Counted from the stretch's first letter, positions 51,086-60,769 are shown. The stretch: DNA of 64,000 nucleotides from Chryseobacterium oleae (GCF_900115055.1 NZ_FOVD01000002.1:682001-746000), one strand, 5' to 3'. The notes: generated by a model from the letters alone, not told the origin. Numbers and translations are program-made.

Positions 51086-52603
51086 ATGAAAATATTGACC
51101 GCAGAACAAATACGCCGCTGGGATGCATTTACGATTTCTCACGAACCTGTTTCCTCCATACAGCTAATGGAAAGGGCTTCGGAAGCATTAGCCGGCTGGA
51201 TTTCCGAAAACTGCAAAAATCACAAGAAAATTGCCCTGTTTTGTGGCAACGGAAACAATGGCGGCGATGGATTCGCAGTTGCAAGAATGCTGTACATGAA
51301 AGGCTTCGATGTAGATATTTTTGTAAAGTATACTAAAGGTAAGTTTTCAGATGATGCTTCAGTTAATGTAAAAAGGCTCCGGGATCTCTCCGGGATTTCG
51401 GTAAGAGAATTCAAAGAAGCGGATCAGTATAATTTTGATGCCAAAACGGTTGTCATTGATGCCCTGTTCGGAACCGGTTTATCAAGACCTTTGGAAGGAA
51501 TCTTTAAGGAGTTGGTTGAAGTGCTGAATGAGGAAAACTGTATTAAAATTTCTATCGATCTTCCTTCAGGACTTCCTGCCGATCATATGCCCGAAAATGA
51601 TGCTGCAATTTTTAAAGCAGACTATACATTAAGCTTTCAAAGCTGGAAAAAGAGCTTTCTCCATCCTGAAACAGGAAAATATACAGGAAAAGTGATCATT
51701 TTGGATATAGGACTGCATTCAGGGTATCTACAGACAGAAACTACGGAAGATTTTGTCATTAATGAAAAACTTGTCGATGGTATTTTTAAGCCCAGACAGG
51801 ATTTTTCACACAAAGGAACCTACGGAAAAGTGACCATTGCCGGAGGAAGCTTTGGTAAAATGGGAGCAGCTGTACTCGCCACCCAATCTGCCCTGAAAAC
51901 AGGAGCTGGTCTTACTTTTACATTGGCACCAAGATGCGGTTATGAAATTCTGCAGATATCCTGCCCTGAAGCGATGTTTACAGAAGGTGGGGGTGAATTC
52001 ATAGAAAATTTCGAAACAGAAAATGAAACAGTTTATGGAATAGGACCGGGATTGGGAACCCACGAAGAAACTCAGAAAGGACTGCTGAATTTTCTAAAAA
52101 GATATACCAAGCCTTTGATTTTGGATGCCGATGCATTGAATATCATCTCAAAAGACTGTAAAAATCTGAAACTGATTCCTGATTTATCTGTTATCACGCC
52201 GCATCCAAAGGAATTTGAAAGATTATTCGGAAGCACGGAAAACTCTTTTGAAAGACTGAAGCTGGCCCGTGAAAAAGCTGCAGAATTGAATATATACATC
52301 GTGCTGAAAGACCACCACACACAGATCGTAAGTCCGGACGGGAATGTATTCTATAATATCACCGGAAATGCAGGGCTTGCCAAAGGTGGAAGCGGAGATA
52401 TTCTTACTGGAATTCTGACTTCGTTGATTGCACATGGGTATTCTCAGGAAGATGCCTGTATTTTAGGAGTATGGCTTCATGGAAGGGCTGCCGATCTGGC
52501 TGCCGGAAAATATTCCAAAGAATCAATGCTTCCTACGGATGTGATCAATACGTTTGGAAGTGTTTTCGAGGAACTGAACAGGAGAAACGGGGTGAAACTT
52601 TAG
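51086..52603 (+). CDS. nnr: Bifunctional NAD(P)H-hydrate epimerase / ADP-dependent dehydratase
   Basis: This enzyme repairs damaged NAD(P)H hydrates. The 505-residue protein joins two domains. The N-terminal YjeF epimerase (about 1-215) shows MKILTAEQIRRWD, GNGNNGGDGFAVARML and FGTGLSRPL. The C-terminal carbohydrate-kinase-like dehydratase (about 225-500) shows GTYGKVTIAGGSFGKMGAAVLA, VYGIGPGLG, LDADALNII, TPHPKEFERLFG and AKGGSGDILTGI. It is transcribed alone. A degenerate GAGTGTTTGAGAGG tract starts right after its stop. Confidence 0.94.
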   Translation: MKILTAEQIRRWDAFTISHEPVSSIQLMERASEALAGWISENCKNHKKIALFCGNGNNGGDGFAVARMLYMKGFDVDIFVKYTKGKFSDDASVNVKRLRDLSGISVREFKEADQYNFDAKTVVIDALFGTGLSRPLEGIFKELVEVLNEENCIKISIDLPSGLPADHMPENDAAIFKADYTLSFQSWKKSFLHPETGKYTGKVIILDIGLHSGYLQTETTEDFVINEKLVDGIFKPRQDFSHKGTYGKVTIAGGSFGKMGAAVLATQSALKTGAGLTFTLAPRCGYEILQISCPEAMFTEGGGEFIENFETENETVYGIGPGLGTHEETQKGLLNFLKRYTKPLILDADALNIISKDCKNLKLIPDLSVITPHPKEFERLFGSTENSFERLKLAREKAAELNIYIVLKDHHTQIVSPDGNVFYNITGNAGLAKGGSGDILTGILTSLIAHGYSQEDACILGVWLHGRAADLAAGKYSKESMLPTDVINTFGSVFEELNRRNGVKL

Positions 52604-52705
52604 TGTTAGAGTGTTTGAGAGGTTTAGAGTTAGTGGGTTCGAAGTGCTGCCAGTTGTTGGTTCAGTCTGAAATCTGAGATCTGATGTCTGATATCTAGCA
52701 TCTTT
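52604..52705 (+). repeat. Stop-abutting repeat tract downstream of nnr
   Basis: After the TAG it reads TGTTAGAGTGTTTGAGAGG, then GGTTTAGAGTTAGTGGG, then GCCAGTTGTTGGTTCAG and GAGATCTGATGTCTGATATC. The last word family is shared with the tract behind the LysR gene. Confidence 0.8.
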
Positions 52706-52767
52706 CCAATAGAAAAAAGGGCAAATTCACTCAATGTAAATTTGCCCTTTCATTTTATAATTTCCTA

Positions 52768-54036
52768 TTAATCAGGTTTTTCGTTTTCTGCCTGAGTAAT
52801 TTTGAATTTCTTAGAAATAATCATAATAACCACCCCTGCGATCATAAACGGAATGGAAAGTACCTGTCCCGTATTCAGTCCTCCGATCTGGATGAACTCA
52901 TCGCCCTGAGGTTCTTTAAGGAATTCTACAAAGAATCTTACAGCCCAAAGAATGATAAAGAATAGTCCGAACAACCATCCCTGCTGATATTTTTTGTTTG
53001 TTTTTCTGTATAATACCCATAACAGGATAAACAGTAGGAAATATCCGGCAGCTTCTAGAAGTTGACCAGGATAACGTGGAACGGTAGGACCGTATTCACT
53101 GCTCTGTTGTGGGAAAAGAATAGCCAATGGAGAATTAGGATCAACGGCTTTTCCTACGATTTCAGAATTGAAAAAATTACCGATTCTTACAAAAGCACCA
53201 CCTAAGGCAACCACAATTCCGATTCTGTCATATACCCAAAAAGGATTTTTCTTAATGATCTTGAATGAATAATATAGAGTAGTGAAAATCAGAGCTATCG
53301 TTGCGCCATGGCTCGCAAGTCCTGAAAATCCTGTGAATTTAAATCCATTTTTAGTACTTATCGGTAAAAATACACTCCAGAAATCCTCTTTAAACAGTTC
53401 CGGCTGATAGAAAATAACGTGTCCTAATCTTGCTCCTAAGATGGTACCGATCAAAGTCCACGTGAAAAGTGGCTCCAGATATTTCTGGTTGACATTATCG
53501 ATTTTGAAGATTCTCAGCATTAAAACATACCCGAAACCAAAGGCGAAAACGAACATCAGGCTGTAAAAATGCAGCGTAACTGGTCCTAACTGAATACCTT
53601 TTGAAGGATCCCAGATTTTGAAAGGCGTTTCCAGCGTTACAGATTCAGATGCGGTGATGGGTTTTGCTGACTTTACAGCATATTTGAATGCAGTGATATT
53701 GTCTTTTGTAGCAGGTGTTTCGATCAGTTTGAAATTTTTATCAAACAACTGATATTTAAAAGTCTTGTATTTAGCTAAAGTAATGATGCTTGATTCGAAA
53801 TAAGCAGGTTCAAAATTGGACTCGTTAAAGATGACCAGTACATTGCTGTCCGTCGTTTTTTCCGGAAAAGCATTAAGATCAATCACCTCTGTGGTGGAAT
53901 AGATCTTTACGGGAACACTGGTTCCGTTTACTTTCAGAGTTCCGTCCGATAAACCTCCCGGATAATCCTGGGCGAATGCGAACTGGGTGATAAACGCAAA
54001 TAAGACGAGATAAATTCTGAAAAATAGGTTACTCAT
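52768..54036 (-). CDS. lgt: Prolipoprotein diacylglyceryl transferase with an N-terminal extracytoplasmic extension
   Basis: Lgt attaches diacylglycerol to the lipobox cysteine of prolipoproteins. The last ~275 residues are a standard Lgt core: GPVTLHFYSLMFVFAFGFGYVL, GTILGARLGHVIFYQPE, the signature GFSGLASHGATIALIFT and FVRIGNFFNSEIVGK. Before it, residues 1-145 form a signal peptide (ending FAQ) and a secreted, beta-rich stretch (YPGGLSDGTLKVNGTSVPVK ...) not found in E. coli Lgt (291 residues). The gene is 422 codons and lies downstream of yidD in an apparent operon. Many lipoproteins in this window would be its substrates. Confidence 0.9.
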   Translation of the reverse strand: MSNLFFRIYLVLFAFITQFAFAQDYPGGLSDGTLKVNGTSVPVKIYSTTEVIDLNAFPEKTTDSNVLVIFNESNFEPAYFESSIITLAKYKTFKYQLFDKNFKLIETPATKDNITAFKYAVKSAKPITASESVTLETPFKIWDPSKGIQLGPVTLHFYSLMFVFAFGFGYVLMLRIFKIDNVNQKYLEPLFTWTLIGTILGARLGHVIFYQPELFKEDFWSVFLPISTKNGFKFTGFSGLASHGATIALIFTTLYYSFKIIKKNPFWVYDRIGIVVALGGAFVRIGNFFNSEIVGKAVDPNSPLAILFPQQSSEYGPTVPRYPGQLLEAAGYFLLFILLWVLYRKTNKKYQQGWLFGLFFIILWAVRFFVEFLKEPQGDEFIQIGGLNTGQVLSIPFMIAGVVIMIISKKFKITQAENEKPD

Positions 54037-54057
54037 TTCTATTGATTTAATAGTTTG

Positions 54058-54309
54058 TTATTGATTTAATTTTTTCGGTGGAACAGGGTCGTAGCCGCTG
54101 CCTCCCCACGGGTGACATTTTGAAATTCTTTTAATCCCCATCCATAATCCCCTGAAAACACCATGCACCTGAAGCGCTTCCACCATATAGTGAGAGCAGG
54201 TAGGTTCGTAACGGCAGTTTTTGGGAAGTAAGGGCGAAATAAACCACTGGTAAAATTTTATCAAAATTACCAAAGGAAAACTAATGATTTTATTGAATGT
54301 AAGTTTCAA
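54058..54309 (-). CDS. yidD: Membrane protein insertion efficiency factor YidD
   Basis: YidD is a small amphipathic protein that assists YidC-dependent membrane insertion. The 83-residue protein has [30 protein letters not shown] and the later [17 protein letters not shown], both signatures of the family, with its conserved cysteines. It starts an operon with lgt (22 bp gap) on the minus strand. A TATTTTTG -7 box lies 7 bp before its ATG. Confidence 0.93.
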   Translation of the reverse strand: MKLTFNKIISFPLVILIKFYQWFISPLLPKNCRYEPTCSHYMVEALQVHGVFRGLWMGIKRISKCHPWGGSGYDPVPPKKLNQ

Positions 54310-54316
54310 AACAATG

Positions 54317-54324
54317 CAAAAATA
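54317..54324 (-). promoter_or_regulatory. -7 box of the yidD-lgt operon
   Basis: On the minus strand TATTTTTG fits TAnnTTTG, 7 bp before the yidD ATG. Confidence 0.5.
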
Positions 54325-54411
54325 GGGTAAAAAATTTAAAATTAGTTTAATTTTGTTATAAGTTTCAGGGATTCAAAACCTGAATCTGTTCATCAAAAAA
54401 AATAAAATATC

Positions 54412-55689
54412 TTGAGCCAAAATACTCCATTAGCCGAAAAATTAAGACCTAAAACCCTGGAAGAAGTTCTTGGGCAGGAACATCTTACCGGCGAAAAAGG
54501 CACGATCAGGAAGATGATCGAAAACAATGCCCTGAATTCACTGATTCTTTGGGGGCCTCCGGGAACAGGAAAAACAACGCTGGCGGAAATTATTTCTGAA
54601 AAATCAGGGCGCAAATTTTACAAGCTTTCAGCAGTTTCTTCAGGTGTGAAGGATGTTCGTGACGTTATTGAAGATGCCAAAAAGCAGAATTTATTTTCAG
54701 GGAAATCTCCCATTTTATTCATAGACGAGATCCACAGGTTCAATAAATCACAGCAGGATTCACTTTTGCATGCAGTGGAGAAAGGGTGGATTGTTTTGAT
54801 AGGTGCTACTACAGAGAACCCGAGTTTTGAAGTGGTATCCGCTCTTTTATCGAGAAGTCAGGTTTATATTTTGAAAGCATTGAGCTATGAAAAACTTGAA
54901 GAATTGATTGATACGGCTTCACAGAGATATAATAAAGACGAAGGAACTCGTTTTAAAATTGCAGAAAAAGAAGCCTTCATCCAATATTCCGGTGGAGATG
55001 CCAGAAAACTCATCAATTCAGTGGAGCTTGTCCTTAACCAATACATGAACTCCAGTAAGGAAGAGATCACCAATGCAGATGTCCTGGACATTTTGCAGGA
55101 AACCATGGCGCTGTATGATAAAAACGGCGAGCAGCATTATGATATTATCTCAGCTTTTATAAAATCTATGCGTGGTGGTGACCCGAACGGTGCTGTGTAC
55201 TGGTTGGCAAGAATGATTGCAGGAGGGGAGGATATCAAATTTATTGCAAGAAGAATGCTGATTCTCGCTGCTGAAGATATCGGTCTGGCGAATCCTAATG
55301 CTTTGGTGATCGCGAATAACTGTTTCCAGGCGGTGAATGTAATCGGGAATCCGGAATCAAGGATTATTTTAAGCGAAACAGCGGTATATCTGGCCGTTTC
55401 TCCGAAAAGTAATTCAACCTATATGGCAATCAATGATGCGCTGGCGCTGGTAAAGCAAACCGGAAATCTGCCTGTGCCACTGCATCTGAGAAATGCGCCT
55501 ACCAAACTGATGAAAGATCTGGATTACGGTAAAGAATATAAATATGCTCATTCTTATGAAGGGAATTTCGTGGACCAGGATTTTCTGCCGGAAGAGATTA
55601 AAAATGCAAAATTATATCAGCCTGGTAATAATGCGACAGAAAAGAAAATCTATGAAGAGCTTAAGAAAAAGTGGAGCAACAGATATTAA
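54412..55689 (+). CDS. rarA: Replication-associated recombination protein A (RarA/MgsA)
   Basis: RarA is an AAA+ ATPase of the clamp-loader type that acts at stalled forks. The 425-residue protein starts at a TTG (54412), since the conserved PLAEKLRPKTLEEVLGQEHL would be lost with any later ATG. It has Walker A GPPGTGKT (48-55), Walker B ILFIDEIHRFNKSQQD, sensor 1 GATTENPSFEV, and a C-terminal tetramerisation region with YDIISAFIKSMRGGDPNGAVYWLARMIAGGED. The length fits the family. It is divergent from yidD and ends at a terminator. Confidence 0.95.
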   Translation: MSQNTPLAEKLRPKTLEEVLGQEHLTGEKGTIRKMIENNALNSLILWGPPGTGKTTLAEIISEKSGRKFYKLSAVSSGVKDVRDVIEDAKKQNLFSGKSPILFIDEIHRFNKSQQDSLLHAVEKGWIVLIGATTENPSFEVVSALLSRSQVYILKALSYEKLEELIDTASQRYNKDEGTRFKIAEKEAFIQYSGGDARKLINSVELVLNQYMNSSKEEITNADVLDILQETMALYDKNGEQHYDIISAFIKSMRGGDPNGAVYWLARMIAGGEDIKFIARRMLILAAEDIGLANPNALVIANNCFQAVNVIGNPESRIILSETAVYLAVSPKSNSTYMAINDALALVKQTGNLPVPLHLRNAPTKLMKDLDYGKEYKYAHSYEGNFVDQDFLPEEIKNAKLYQPGNNATEKKIYEELKKKWSNRY

Positions 55690-55692
55690 AAA

Positions 55693-55726
55693 AACAAAAG
55701 GATACATTCGCGGTATCCTTTTGTTA
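55693..55726 (+). terminator. Terminator of rarA
   Basis: AACAAAAGGATAC pairs with GTATCCTTTTGTT (55694-55706 with about 55713-55725) around a 6-nt loop. Confidence 0.85.
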
Positions 55727-55745
55727 TAATATAGTTGTTAATAAT

Positions 55746-56186
55746 CTATTTATAGTTGGCTACTTTTAAGAAAAGCGTTTTCTTTCCGTTATAATCTTTA
55801 ACTTCTGTGCTGCCTATAATGTCACCGTAAATCTTTACACTGGTGTCAGGGAATTCATAACCTTCAATAACAACCGCTGTATTTTCAGGAAGTCCATATT
55901 GTTCGTTCAGCTGAGCAAGAGATATTCTGTCCAGACCACCAAGTCCGTTTTTGAATTTTACTTCCGTAAGACCTTTTTCAGCAAGGAAACCGTACTTTTT
56001 TAAACTTTGAGGAAGTCCTGCAGCATTTTTATAGACATTTGAACTCTGAACTATAGATTTTCTTGCACTAAACATGTCTGTGGTACCGACAATATCATTG
56101 GCAATTGCAAACTTTACAGAAGGATTCTTCTGTGCAGATAATGCTACAGATGATACTATTAAAAAAGAATAGAGTATTTTTTTCAT
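55746..56186 (-). CDS. Exported protein of unknown function
   Basis: I do not recognise this 146-residue protein. It has a signal peptide (MKKILYSFLIVSSVALSAQ). The mature part has many short alternating hydrophobic stretches (TEVKFKNGLGGLDRISLAQLNEQYG, VVIEGYEFPDTSVKIYGDIIG), suggesting a beta-rich fold. It has no lipobox and no cysteine. It is monocistronic between rarA and the DUF2339 gene. Confidence 0.68.
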   Translation of the reverse strand: MKKILYSFLIVSSVALSAQKNPSVKFAIANDIVGTTDMFSARKSIVQSSNVYKNAAGLPQSLKKYGFLAEKGLTEVKFKNGLGGLDRISLAQLNEQYGLPENTAVVIEGYEFPDTSVKIYGDIIGSTEVKDYNGKKTLFLKVANYK

Positions 56187-56332
56187 AACCGGGATATGTA
56201 ACTGTTAAAAACTGGATAAATATAATTAATTTTTACAAAATGTGAATGAATTTTTGTGATATTTTAAATATTGCTTATAAATAAAATGTTTTATTAGGGA
56301 TTTTTGATTTTTGAAATAGCATAATTTAAGAC

Positions 56333-56434
56333 AGGATGATGGAGGATGGAAGAGGGAAGTTGTAGCGGTCTGAAGGGCAAGCATAATTATCTTTTATGAA
56401 TAAAGCCTCCCTCTTCACTCTTCGTGCTTCCAGC
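56333..56434 (-). repeat. Stop-abutting purine-rich tract downstream of the DUF2339 gene
   Basis: On the minus strand after the TGA it reads GCTGGAAGCACGAAGAGTGA and AGAGGGAGGC. Its far end (plus strand 56333-56360) carries purine words of the form GATGATGGAGGATGGAAGAG. Confidence 0.65.
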
Positions 56435-58654
56435 TCAATTGTCCTGTTCCTCTTCCTTCTTGTCTACCATATTTTTAATAATATTCTTCAGTCTCTGGAA
56501 CGTAAAAGAGCTTAGTAATAAAATAACGCCCAATATAATGAATGCCGTAATTCTTGAAATATTATCCATCTGCCAGACATCATAGCTGTATAATTTCAGA
56601 ATCATAATTCCGAAGAGGATAAAACCAATTCTGCTGTATTCCGGAATATTCTTTTTTAAACTGATATAAATAAAAATACTTGCCAGAACAGTCCATATAA
56701 TAGGAAGGTAGAGGATGTTAAAATGTTCCCTGGCTTTATAAAGAAGAGAGATGTCATTCACGGAACTTAAGAGATAAGTGTTATAGAAACCGCAGCTTAC
56801 CGCAATGACGATGGTTGCTGAAATAGCCAGATAGGATGGTTTTGTTTTGTAAAAACCGGAAACTACAGAAGTGTTCCATACTATATATATAAAAGGAATC
56901 CAATGAAGAAGATGGATCATGTAAAAACCAAAACTAAGTTTTTTATGTAAAACAGCCATAGCAACCTCTGATGCAGCAAATGAAGCATTGAAAATAATAA
57001 GGATAAGGAACAGATAAACCAGTCCGATCTGGATGGTGCCGTTGATATCAAGCTTTTTCCTGAACAAGATCAATACAAAAATATAAAAGATACTGAACAG
57101 AAATCCAATACTGGCCATAGCCGACCATGGCATATCTGAAATATGGTAAATAATTTCAAGCAATAAAGCAAGATAAATAACACCATAACTCACAACTGCG
57201 AAAACGTTTTCAAAGAAACTCTCTGTCTGTTTTCCGGCCTCATTGATTCTTTTCAGTAAAAAGAGGTTGAAGATGGTAGTAGCAATCGTCACAAGGCTCG
57301 TTAAAAATACCGGATTGAAAACGACACTCATGTCTTTTGTGTTGAAATATTCCGACCATGTCATCAACTGTGCGATGATTACCAGTGGAAACAGAACATA
57401 AAAACAGGTCTTAAAAATGCTATGCCCGCTTTTTTTCCAGATATAGAGGAGAAGGGAAGCTTCTATTGCCCAAACGCTTGTGATAAGATGGGTTTTGAAC
57501 TGAAGGGCAACTGCTACTGTAATCAGACTGATCGTCAATGCTGCAAAAATGGAATAGCTGAAGCCAAAATTTTTCTTTCCGTATTCTTTCGCCAGAAGTA
57601 CAGCATTGGCTGCCGCAAAAACAAGCGGGAAGATAATAACCGGTTCATAGCTTAAGGTTTTAAATGTATAAATCAGCCCGATAATGCTTGAAAAATTAAT
57701 CAGGACAAGCATCAGGGTATCCCAGGTGGAAAGCGTATTCTTTTTGAAATAATCCTGAAGGGCGAAAATGTAGAAAATAATGTAACTGATGATATAAAAG
57801 ACAATACTAAGCAATTGAGGCTGTTCCGATGTCCAGTAAAAAAGGTAAATAGTTGTAAAGGTATAAGCCGTCCATCCCACACTTTTCCAGTGTTTAAGAA
57901 ATGAAGCTGCTAGCATGCCTACATTAAGAAGAGTGAGATAAGTGAAGAGAAAAGGGTAGTTGCTCTGTCCGGTACTGATCATTAGAGGAGCGGTAAATCC
58001 TCCCAGTAAAGCAATAATAATTATTACTTCACTTTTATAATAGTAAGCAAGAACAATAGAAATAATGGTAATTAAGGTGGTGACAACGAATGCTGTATTC
58101 TGGGTAAACAGATGGTATTCCCGGAAAGCAATCGTAGTGGTAAAATACAAAACAGCAATTCCGCCTCCTGTAATGATGGATGCGAAGACCGCATAATTTT
58201 TCCGTAGAAAATGTCCTATCAGCATAATCCCGGCTCCGGCTGCCAGACCAAGTCCCGCTCTTGGAGCTTCTCCAATCCAGTTTTTATCTATAGCATATTT
58301 TACAAAATAACCGATCCCTAGAACAAGTGTGAAAATACCCACGATGGTCAGAATGTTTTGTTTTAAAAAGTCAAAAACAGGTTCCAGCCAGTCTTTTTGT
58401 GGTGGTGAAGGAGCTTCCTCAATAGTTCTTTCGTCATGAATGGTACGTTCCTGCAAGGGAATGGGTACAGCTTGTTCTGCTGAAGGCTCCTGCTCCTGTA
58501 TATTCTTTTGATGAACTACAATATTTTGCTGCAGCGGGTTGATTTTAGAATTCAGATCACCGACCTCCTTCTCCAGTCTTCTGATCTTATTGTTAAGATG
58601 GCTGAAAATAAAGATGATTGCTATAATTAATATCGTCAGGAGAATTTCACTCAT
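56435..58654 (-). CDS. DUF2339 multispanning membrane protein
   Basis: This 739-residue protein starts with a hydrophobic helix, a coiled-coil stretch (LNNKIRRLEKEVGDLNSKINPLQ) and a charged Pro/Glu linker (about 60-105). It then has some 20 predicted membrane helices, beginning FDFLKQNILTIVGIFTLVLGIGYFVKYAIDKNWIGEAPRAGLGL, the usual DUF2339 opening. The family is widespread in Bacteroidota and Proteobacteria with no settled function. It is alone on the minus strand, and a purine-rich tract follows its stop. Confidence 0.88.
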   Translation of the reverse strand: MSEILLTILIIAIIFIFSHLNNKIRRLEKEVGDLNSKINPLQQNIVVHQKNIQEQEPSAEQAVPIPLQERTIHDERTIEEAPSPPQKDWLEPVFDFLKQNILTIVGIFTLVLGIGYFVKYAIDKNWIGEAPRAGLGLAAGAGIMLIGHFLRKNYAVFASIITGGGIAVLYFTTTIAFREYHLFTQNTAFVVTTLITIISIVLAYYYKSEVIIIIALLGGFTAPLMISTGQSNYPFLFTYLTLLNVGMLAASFLKHWKSVGWTAYTFTTIYLFYWTSEQPQLLSIVFYIISYIIFYIFALQDYFKKNTLSTWDTLMLVLINFSSIIGLIYTFKTLSYEPVIIFPLVFAAANAVLLAKEYGKKNFGFSYSIFAALTISLITVAVALQFKTHLITSVWAIEASLLLYIWKKSGHSIFKTCFYVLFPLVIIAQLMTWSEYFNTKDMSVVFNPVFLTSLVTIATTIFNLFLLKRINEAGKQTESFFENVFAVVSYGVIYLALLLEIIYHISDMPWSAMASIGFLFSIFYIFVLILFRKKLDINGTIQIGLVYLFLILIIFNASFAASEVAMAVLHKKLSFGFYMIHLLHWIPFIYIVWNTSVVSGFYKTKPSYLAISATIVIAVSCGFYNTYLLSSVNDISLLYKAREHFNILYLPIIWTVLASIFIYISLKKNIPEYSRIGFILFGIMILKLYSYDVWQMDNISRITAFIILGVILLLSSFTFQRLKNIIKNMVDKKEEEQDN

Positions 58655-58765
58655 TCTTTAGTTTTTATCAAATATAAAGTAAATGTTTTTAACCCTATTA
58701 AAAATTAATCCATCACATATTCTGTGATGGATTAACTGTGCAGAGCGATTAAATTATGTTCTTAA

Positions 58766-59473
58766 TTAATTTGAAACTTTGTAAATGTAGAAAGATCCTA
58801 CACTGGCCCCTAATAATCCGATATCAAGAGCAGAAGATCCTGTAAGTCCAAATGAGATTTTGTCTCCCGCCTGGAACGTGTAAAGGGAAGCGATTGTACT
58901 TTCGGAGATGGTTAAACTTAAAACCAATGGAACGGTAAGACCACTGAATGAACGGCTGTCGATAAGAGTTCCTACACCCGCCCTGTTTCTGAAAATACCA
59001 ATTCCCGGAGTATTCGTTAGAATAGCAGCCTGAAGTCCTGAACCGTAACGGAATGAAAATCCTACGTTGTAAACGCCATTGGATGGAATTGTATACGTAT
59101 TATCCGTATCCGAGAACAATGCTGCAGATCCTACTGATCTTTCAGCTGCCAAAAAGTTAACAGCTCTGAAACCTGCAGGGAAGAGACCTAAACTCAAAAG
59201 TGAGATTCCCGTAGTCTTTTTAGCTGAATAAACACTGCTGTTGACTGTAGAATTGTAAATCAATTGAGGATCAATCTTTGCGATTTGGGAACTTCCGGTA
59301 TTGAGCGCAAGGATTTCATATCCGGGAAGAGCTGGAGTTAAAGGAACATCACGAACCTTAATGGTTCCGTTTACATCTAAAGTAGCACTTGGAGTGTCTG
59401 TATTAATCCCAACTTGGGAGAATGCAGAAGCGGCAGATAAAGCTAAGATTAAGCTGTAGATTTTGGTTTTCAT
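58766..59473 (-). CDS. Exported protein with an adhesin-like N-terminus and a C1q-like C-terminus
   Basis: This 235-residue protein has a signal peptide (ending SAFSQ) and then VGINTDTPSATLDVNGTIKVRDV, a motif repeated in many Chryseobacterium surface proteins and phage-tail-like fibres. The C-terminal half (about 90-235: NTYTIPSNGVYNVGFSFRYGSG, GDKISFGLTGSS) reads like a C1q/TNF jelly-roll that would form trimers. It is a probable surface protein. No T9SS C-terminal signal is obvious (ends GSFYIYKVSN). Confidence 0.72.
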   Translation of the reverse strand: MKTKIYSLILALSAASAFSQVGINTDTPSATLDVNGTIKVRDVPLTPALPGYEILALNTGSSQIAKIDPQLIYNSTVNSSVYSAKKTTGISLLSLGLFPAGFRAVNFLAAERSVGSAALFSDTDNTYTIPSNGVYNVGFSFRYGSGLQAAILTNTPGIGIFRNRAGVGTLIDSRSFSGLTVPLVLSLTISESTIASLYTFQAGDKISFGLTGSSALDIGLLGASVGSFYIYKVSN

Positions 59474-59785
59474 GAGTAAGTTTTTTAATTAGTTTTCAGA
59501 TTTTAAAATGCAAAAATCGTGCCTATTTTATGATTTATTTAACTATATATGAATAATTATATTAATTTTTTAAGCAAATGTTTATTATTTAATATATATT
59601 ATTTCGTAATATCGTTATGTATCTTTATTTTCAAATCGTTTTACAAATGTAAAAATAGATAATTTATTTCATATATCACTAATTAAGGATTTAATTTATC
59701 TTAAAAAATTACCTGATACTGTCACTTTTTGTGACATATTGTGCTGCAAATATGTCAGTGATCTCTGTAGTGGCAGAATATTTAA
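59474..59785. other. AT-rich spacer with no gene seen
   Basis: The gap 59474-59836 holds AT-rich sequence with long T and A runs. TGTCACTTTTTGTGACA at about 59718-59734 is a short palindrome that could be a regulator site. Apart from the terminator at 59786 I see nothing else. Confidence 0.5.
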
Positions 59786-59822
59786 AGAAAAAAACACCGC
59801 GAAATTGCGGTGTTTTTTAAAT
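59786..59822. terminator. Bidirectional terminator downstream of pheA
   Basis: AAACACCGC pairs with GCGGTGTTT around GAAATT, with A and T runs on the two sides. Confidence 0.9.
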
Positions 59823-59836
59823 TTTGTTGATATTTT

Positions 59837-60685
59837 TTAACTTTCCAATAAGAATTCTTTATAATTTCCTAAGAAATCAACTTCTGCGTTAATTGATTGA
59901 AGTTCCAGTAGAGCGTTTCCGTGGAGAACATCTTCCCATTTTCCTTGTACATTGATGAAGAAAAAATAATTACCGAGTCCCGTTTTCAATGTCCTGGATT
60001 CAATTTTGCTGAGGTTCATTTTTCTCCAGGCAAAAACTGACAGAACCTGATGGAGTCCTCCGGGATGATCTTCCGGAAGATTGATCAGCATCCCGGATTT
60101 TTCACCCAGAACTTCAAGTCTGTCATTATTGTACGAAGACTGTTGTTTGGAAATAACGATGAACCGGGTATGGTTCTGCTCAAAATCCTGGATATTTCTA
60201 TGGACAATATTTAATCCATACAAATTGGCTGCAAACTGATTCGCCACTGCAGCTATTTTCAAGTCCTTATTTTCTGAAACAAATTTCGCAGCAGCAGCAG
60301 TAGAGGAGAAATCCTGTCTGGTGATATCCTTAAACCGGCTGTCCAGGAAATGAAAGCTTTGTGCTAAAGCCTGCGGATGTGAATAAATCTTTTCGATATC
60401 CTCCATTCTGTTTTCAGGATGAATCATCAGATGGTGGGCAATAGGCATCACGCCTTCCGCTTCAATTTTGATGGAAGGGGTTTTATAGAGATAATCCAGA
60501 GTCATAGAAACCGTTCCTTCAATGGAGTTTTCCAATGGGACTACAGCTTTATCAGCTTCTCCTTTTTCAACGGCATTAAAACAGTCTAAAATATTAGCCT
60601 GTGGCAGAAGTTCTTCGTCTGGAAAAAGCTGTGTGGCCGCAAGCTGTGTGAAACTTGCATGAGGGCCTAAAAATGCGATCTTCAT
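59837..60685 (-). CDS. pheA: Prephenate dehydratase
   Basis: The enzyme converts prephenate to phenylpyruvate in phenylalanine synthesis. The 282-residue protein begins MKIAFLGPHASFTQLAA and has VPLENSIEGTVSMTLDYL, SHPQALAQSFHFLD, the catalytic TRQDFSSTAAAAKFVSE, and the regulatory ACT domain (about 200-275: GGLHQVLSVFAWRKMNLSKIESR) with the ESR motif that binds phenylalanine. It has no chorismate mutase domain. It lies alone on the minus strand. Confidence 0.94.
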   Translation of the reverse strand: MKIAFLGPHASFTQLAATQLFPDEELLPQANILDCFNAVEKGEADKAVVPLENSIEGTVSMTLDYLYKTPSIKIEAEGVMPIAHHLMIHPENRMEDIEKIYSHPQALAQSFHFLDSRFKDITRQDFSSTAAAAKFVSENKDLKIAAVANQFAANLYGLNIVHRNIQDFEQNHTRFIVISKQQSSYNNDRLEVLGEKSGMLINLPEDHPGGLHQVLSVFAWRKMNLSKIESRTLKTGLGNYFFFINVQGKWEDVLHGNALLELQSINAEVDFLGNYKEFLLES

Positions 60686-60769
60686 ATGTAATAAATATAA
60701 ATGTAGATAAACGTATCACTTAAATTGGAAGTGCAAAGATGCAAATTAGTTTAAAAACAATCATCTTTA

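Noticed and set aside
51061..51336. Alternative plus-strand ORF over the nnr start
   Set aside because: Overlaps nnr in another frame and has no recognisable domain.
52637..52660. Possible tRNA T-arm (GGTTCGAA)
   Set aside because: No matching acceptor or anticodon stems; it lies inside a degenerate repeat tract.
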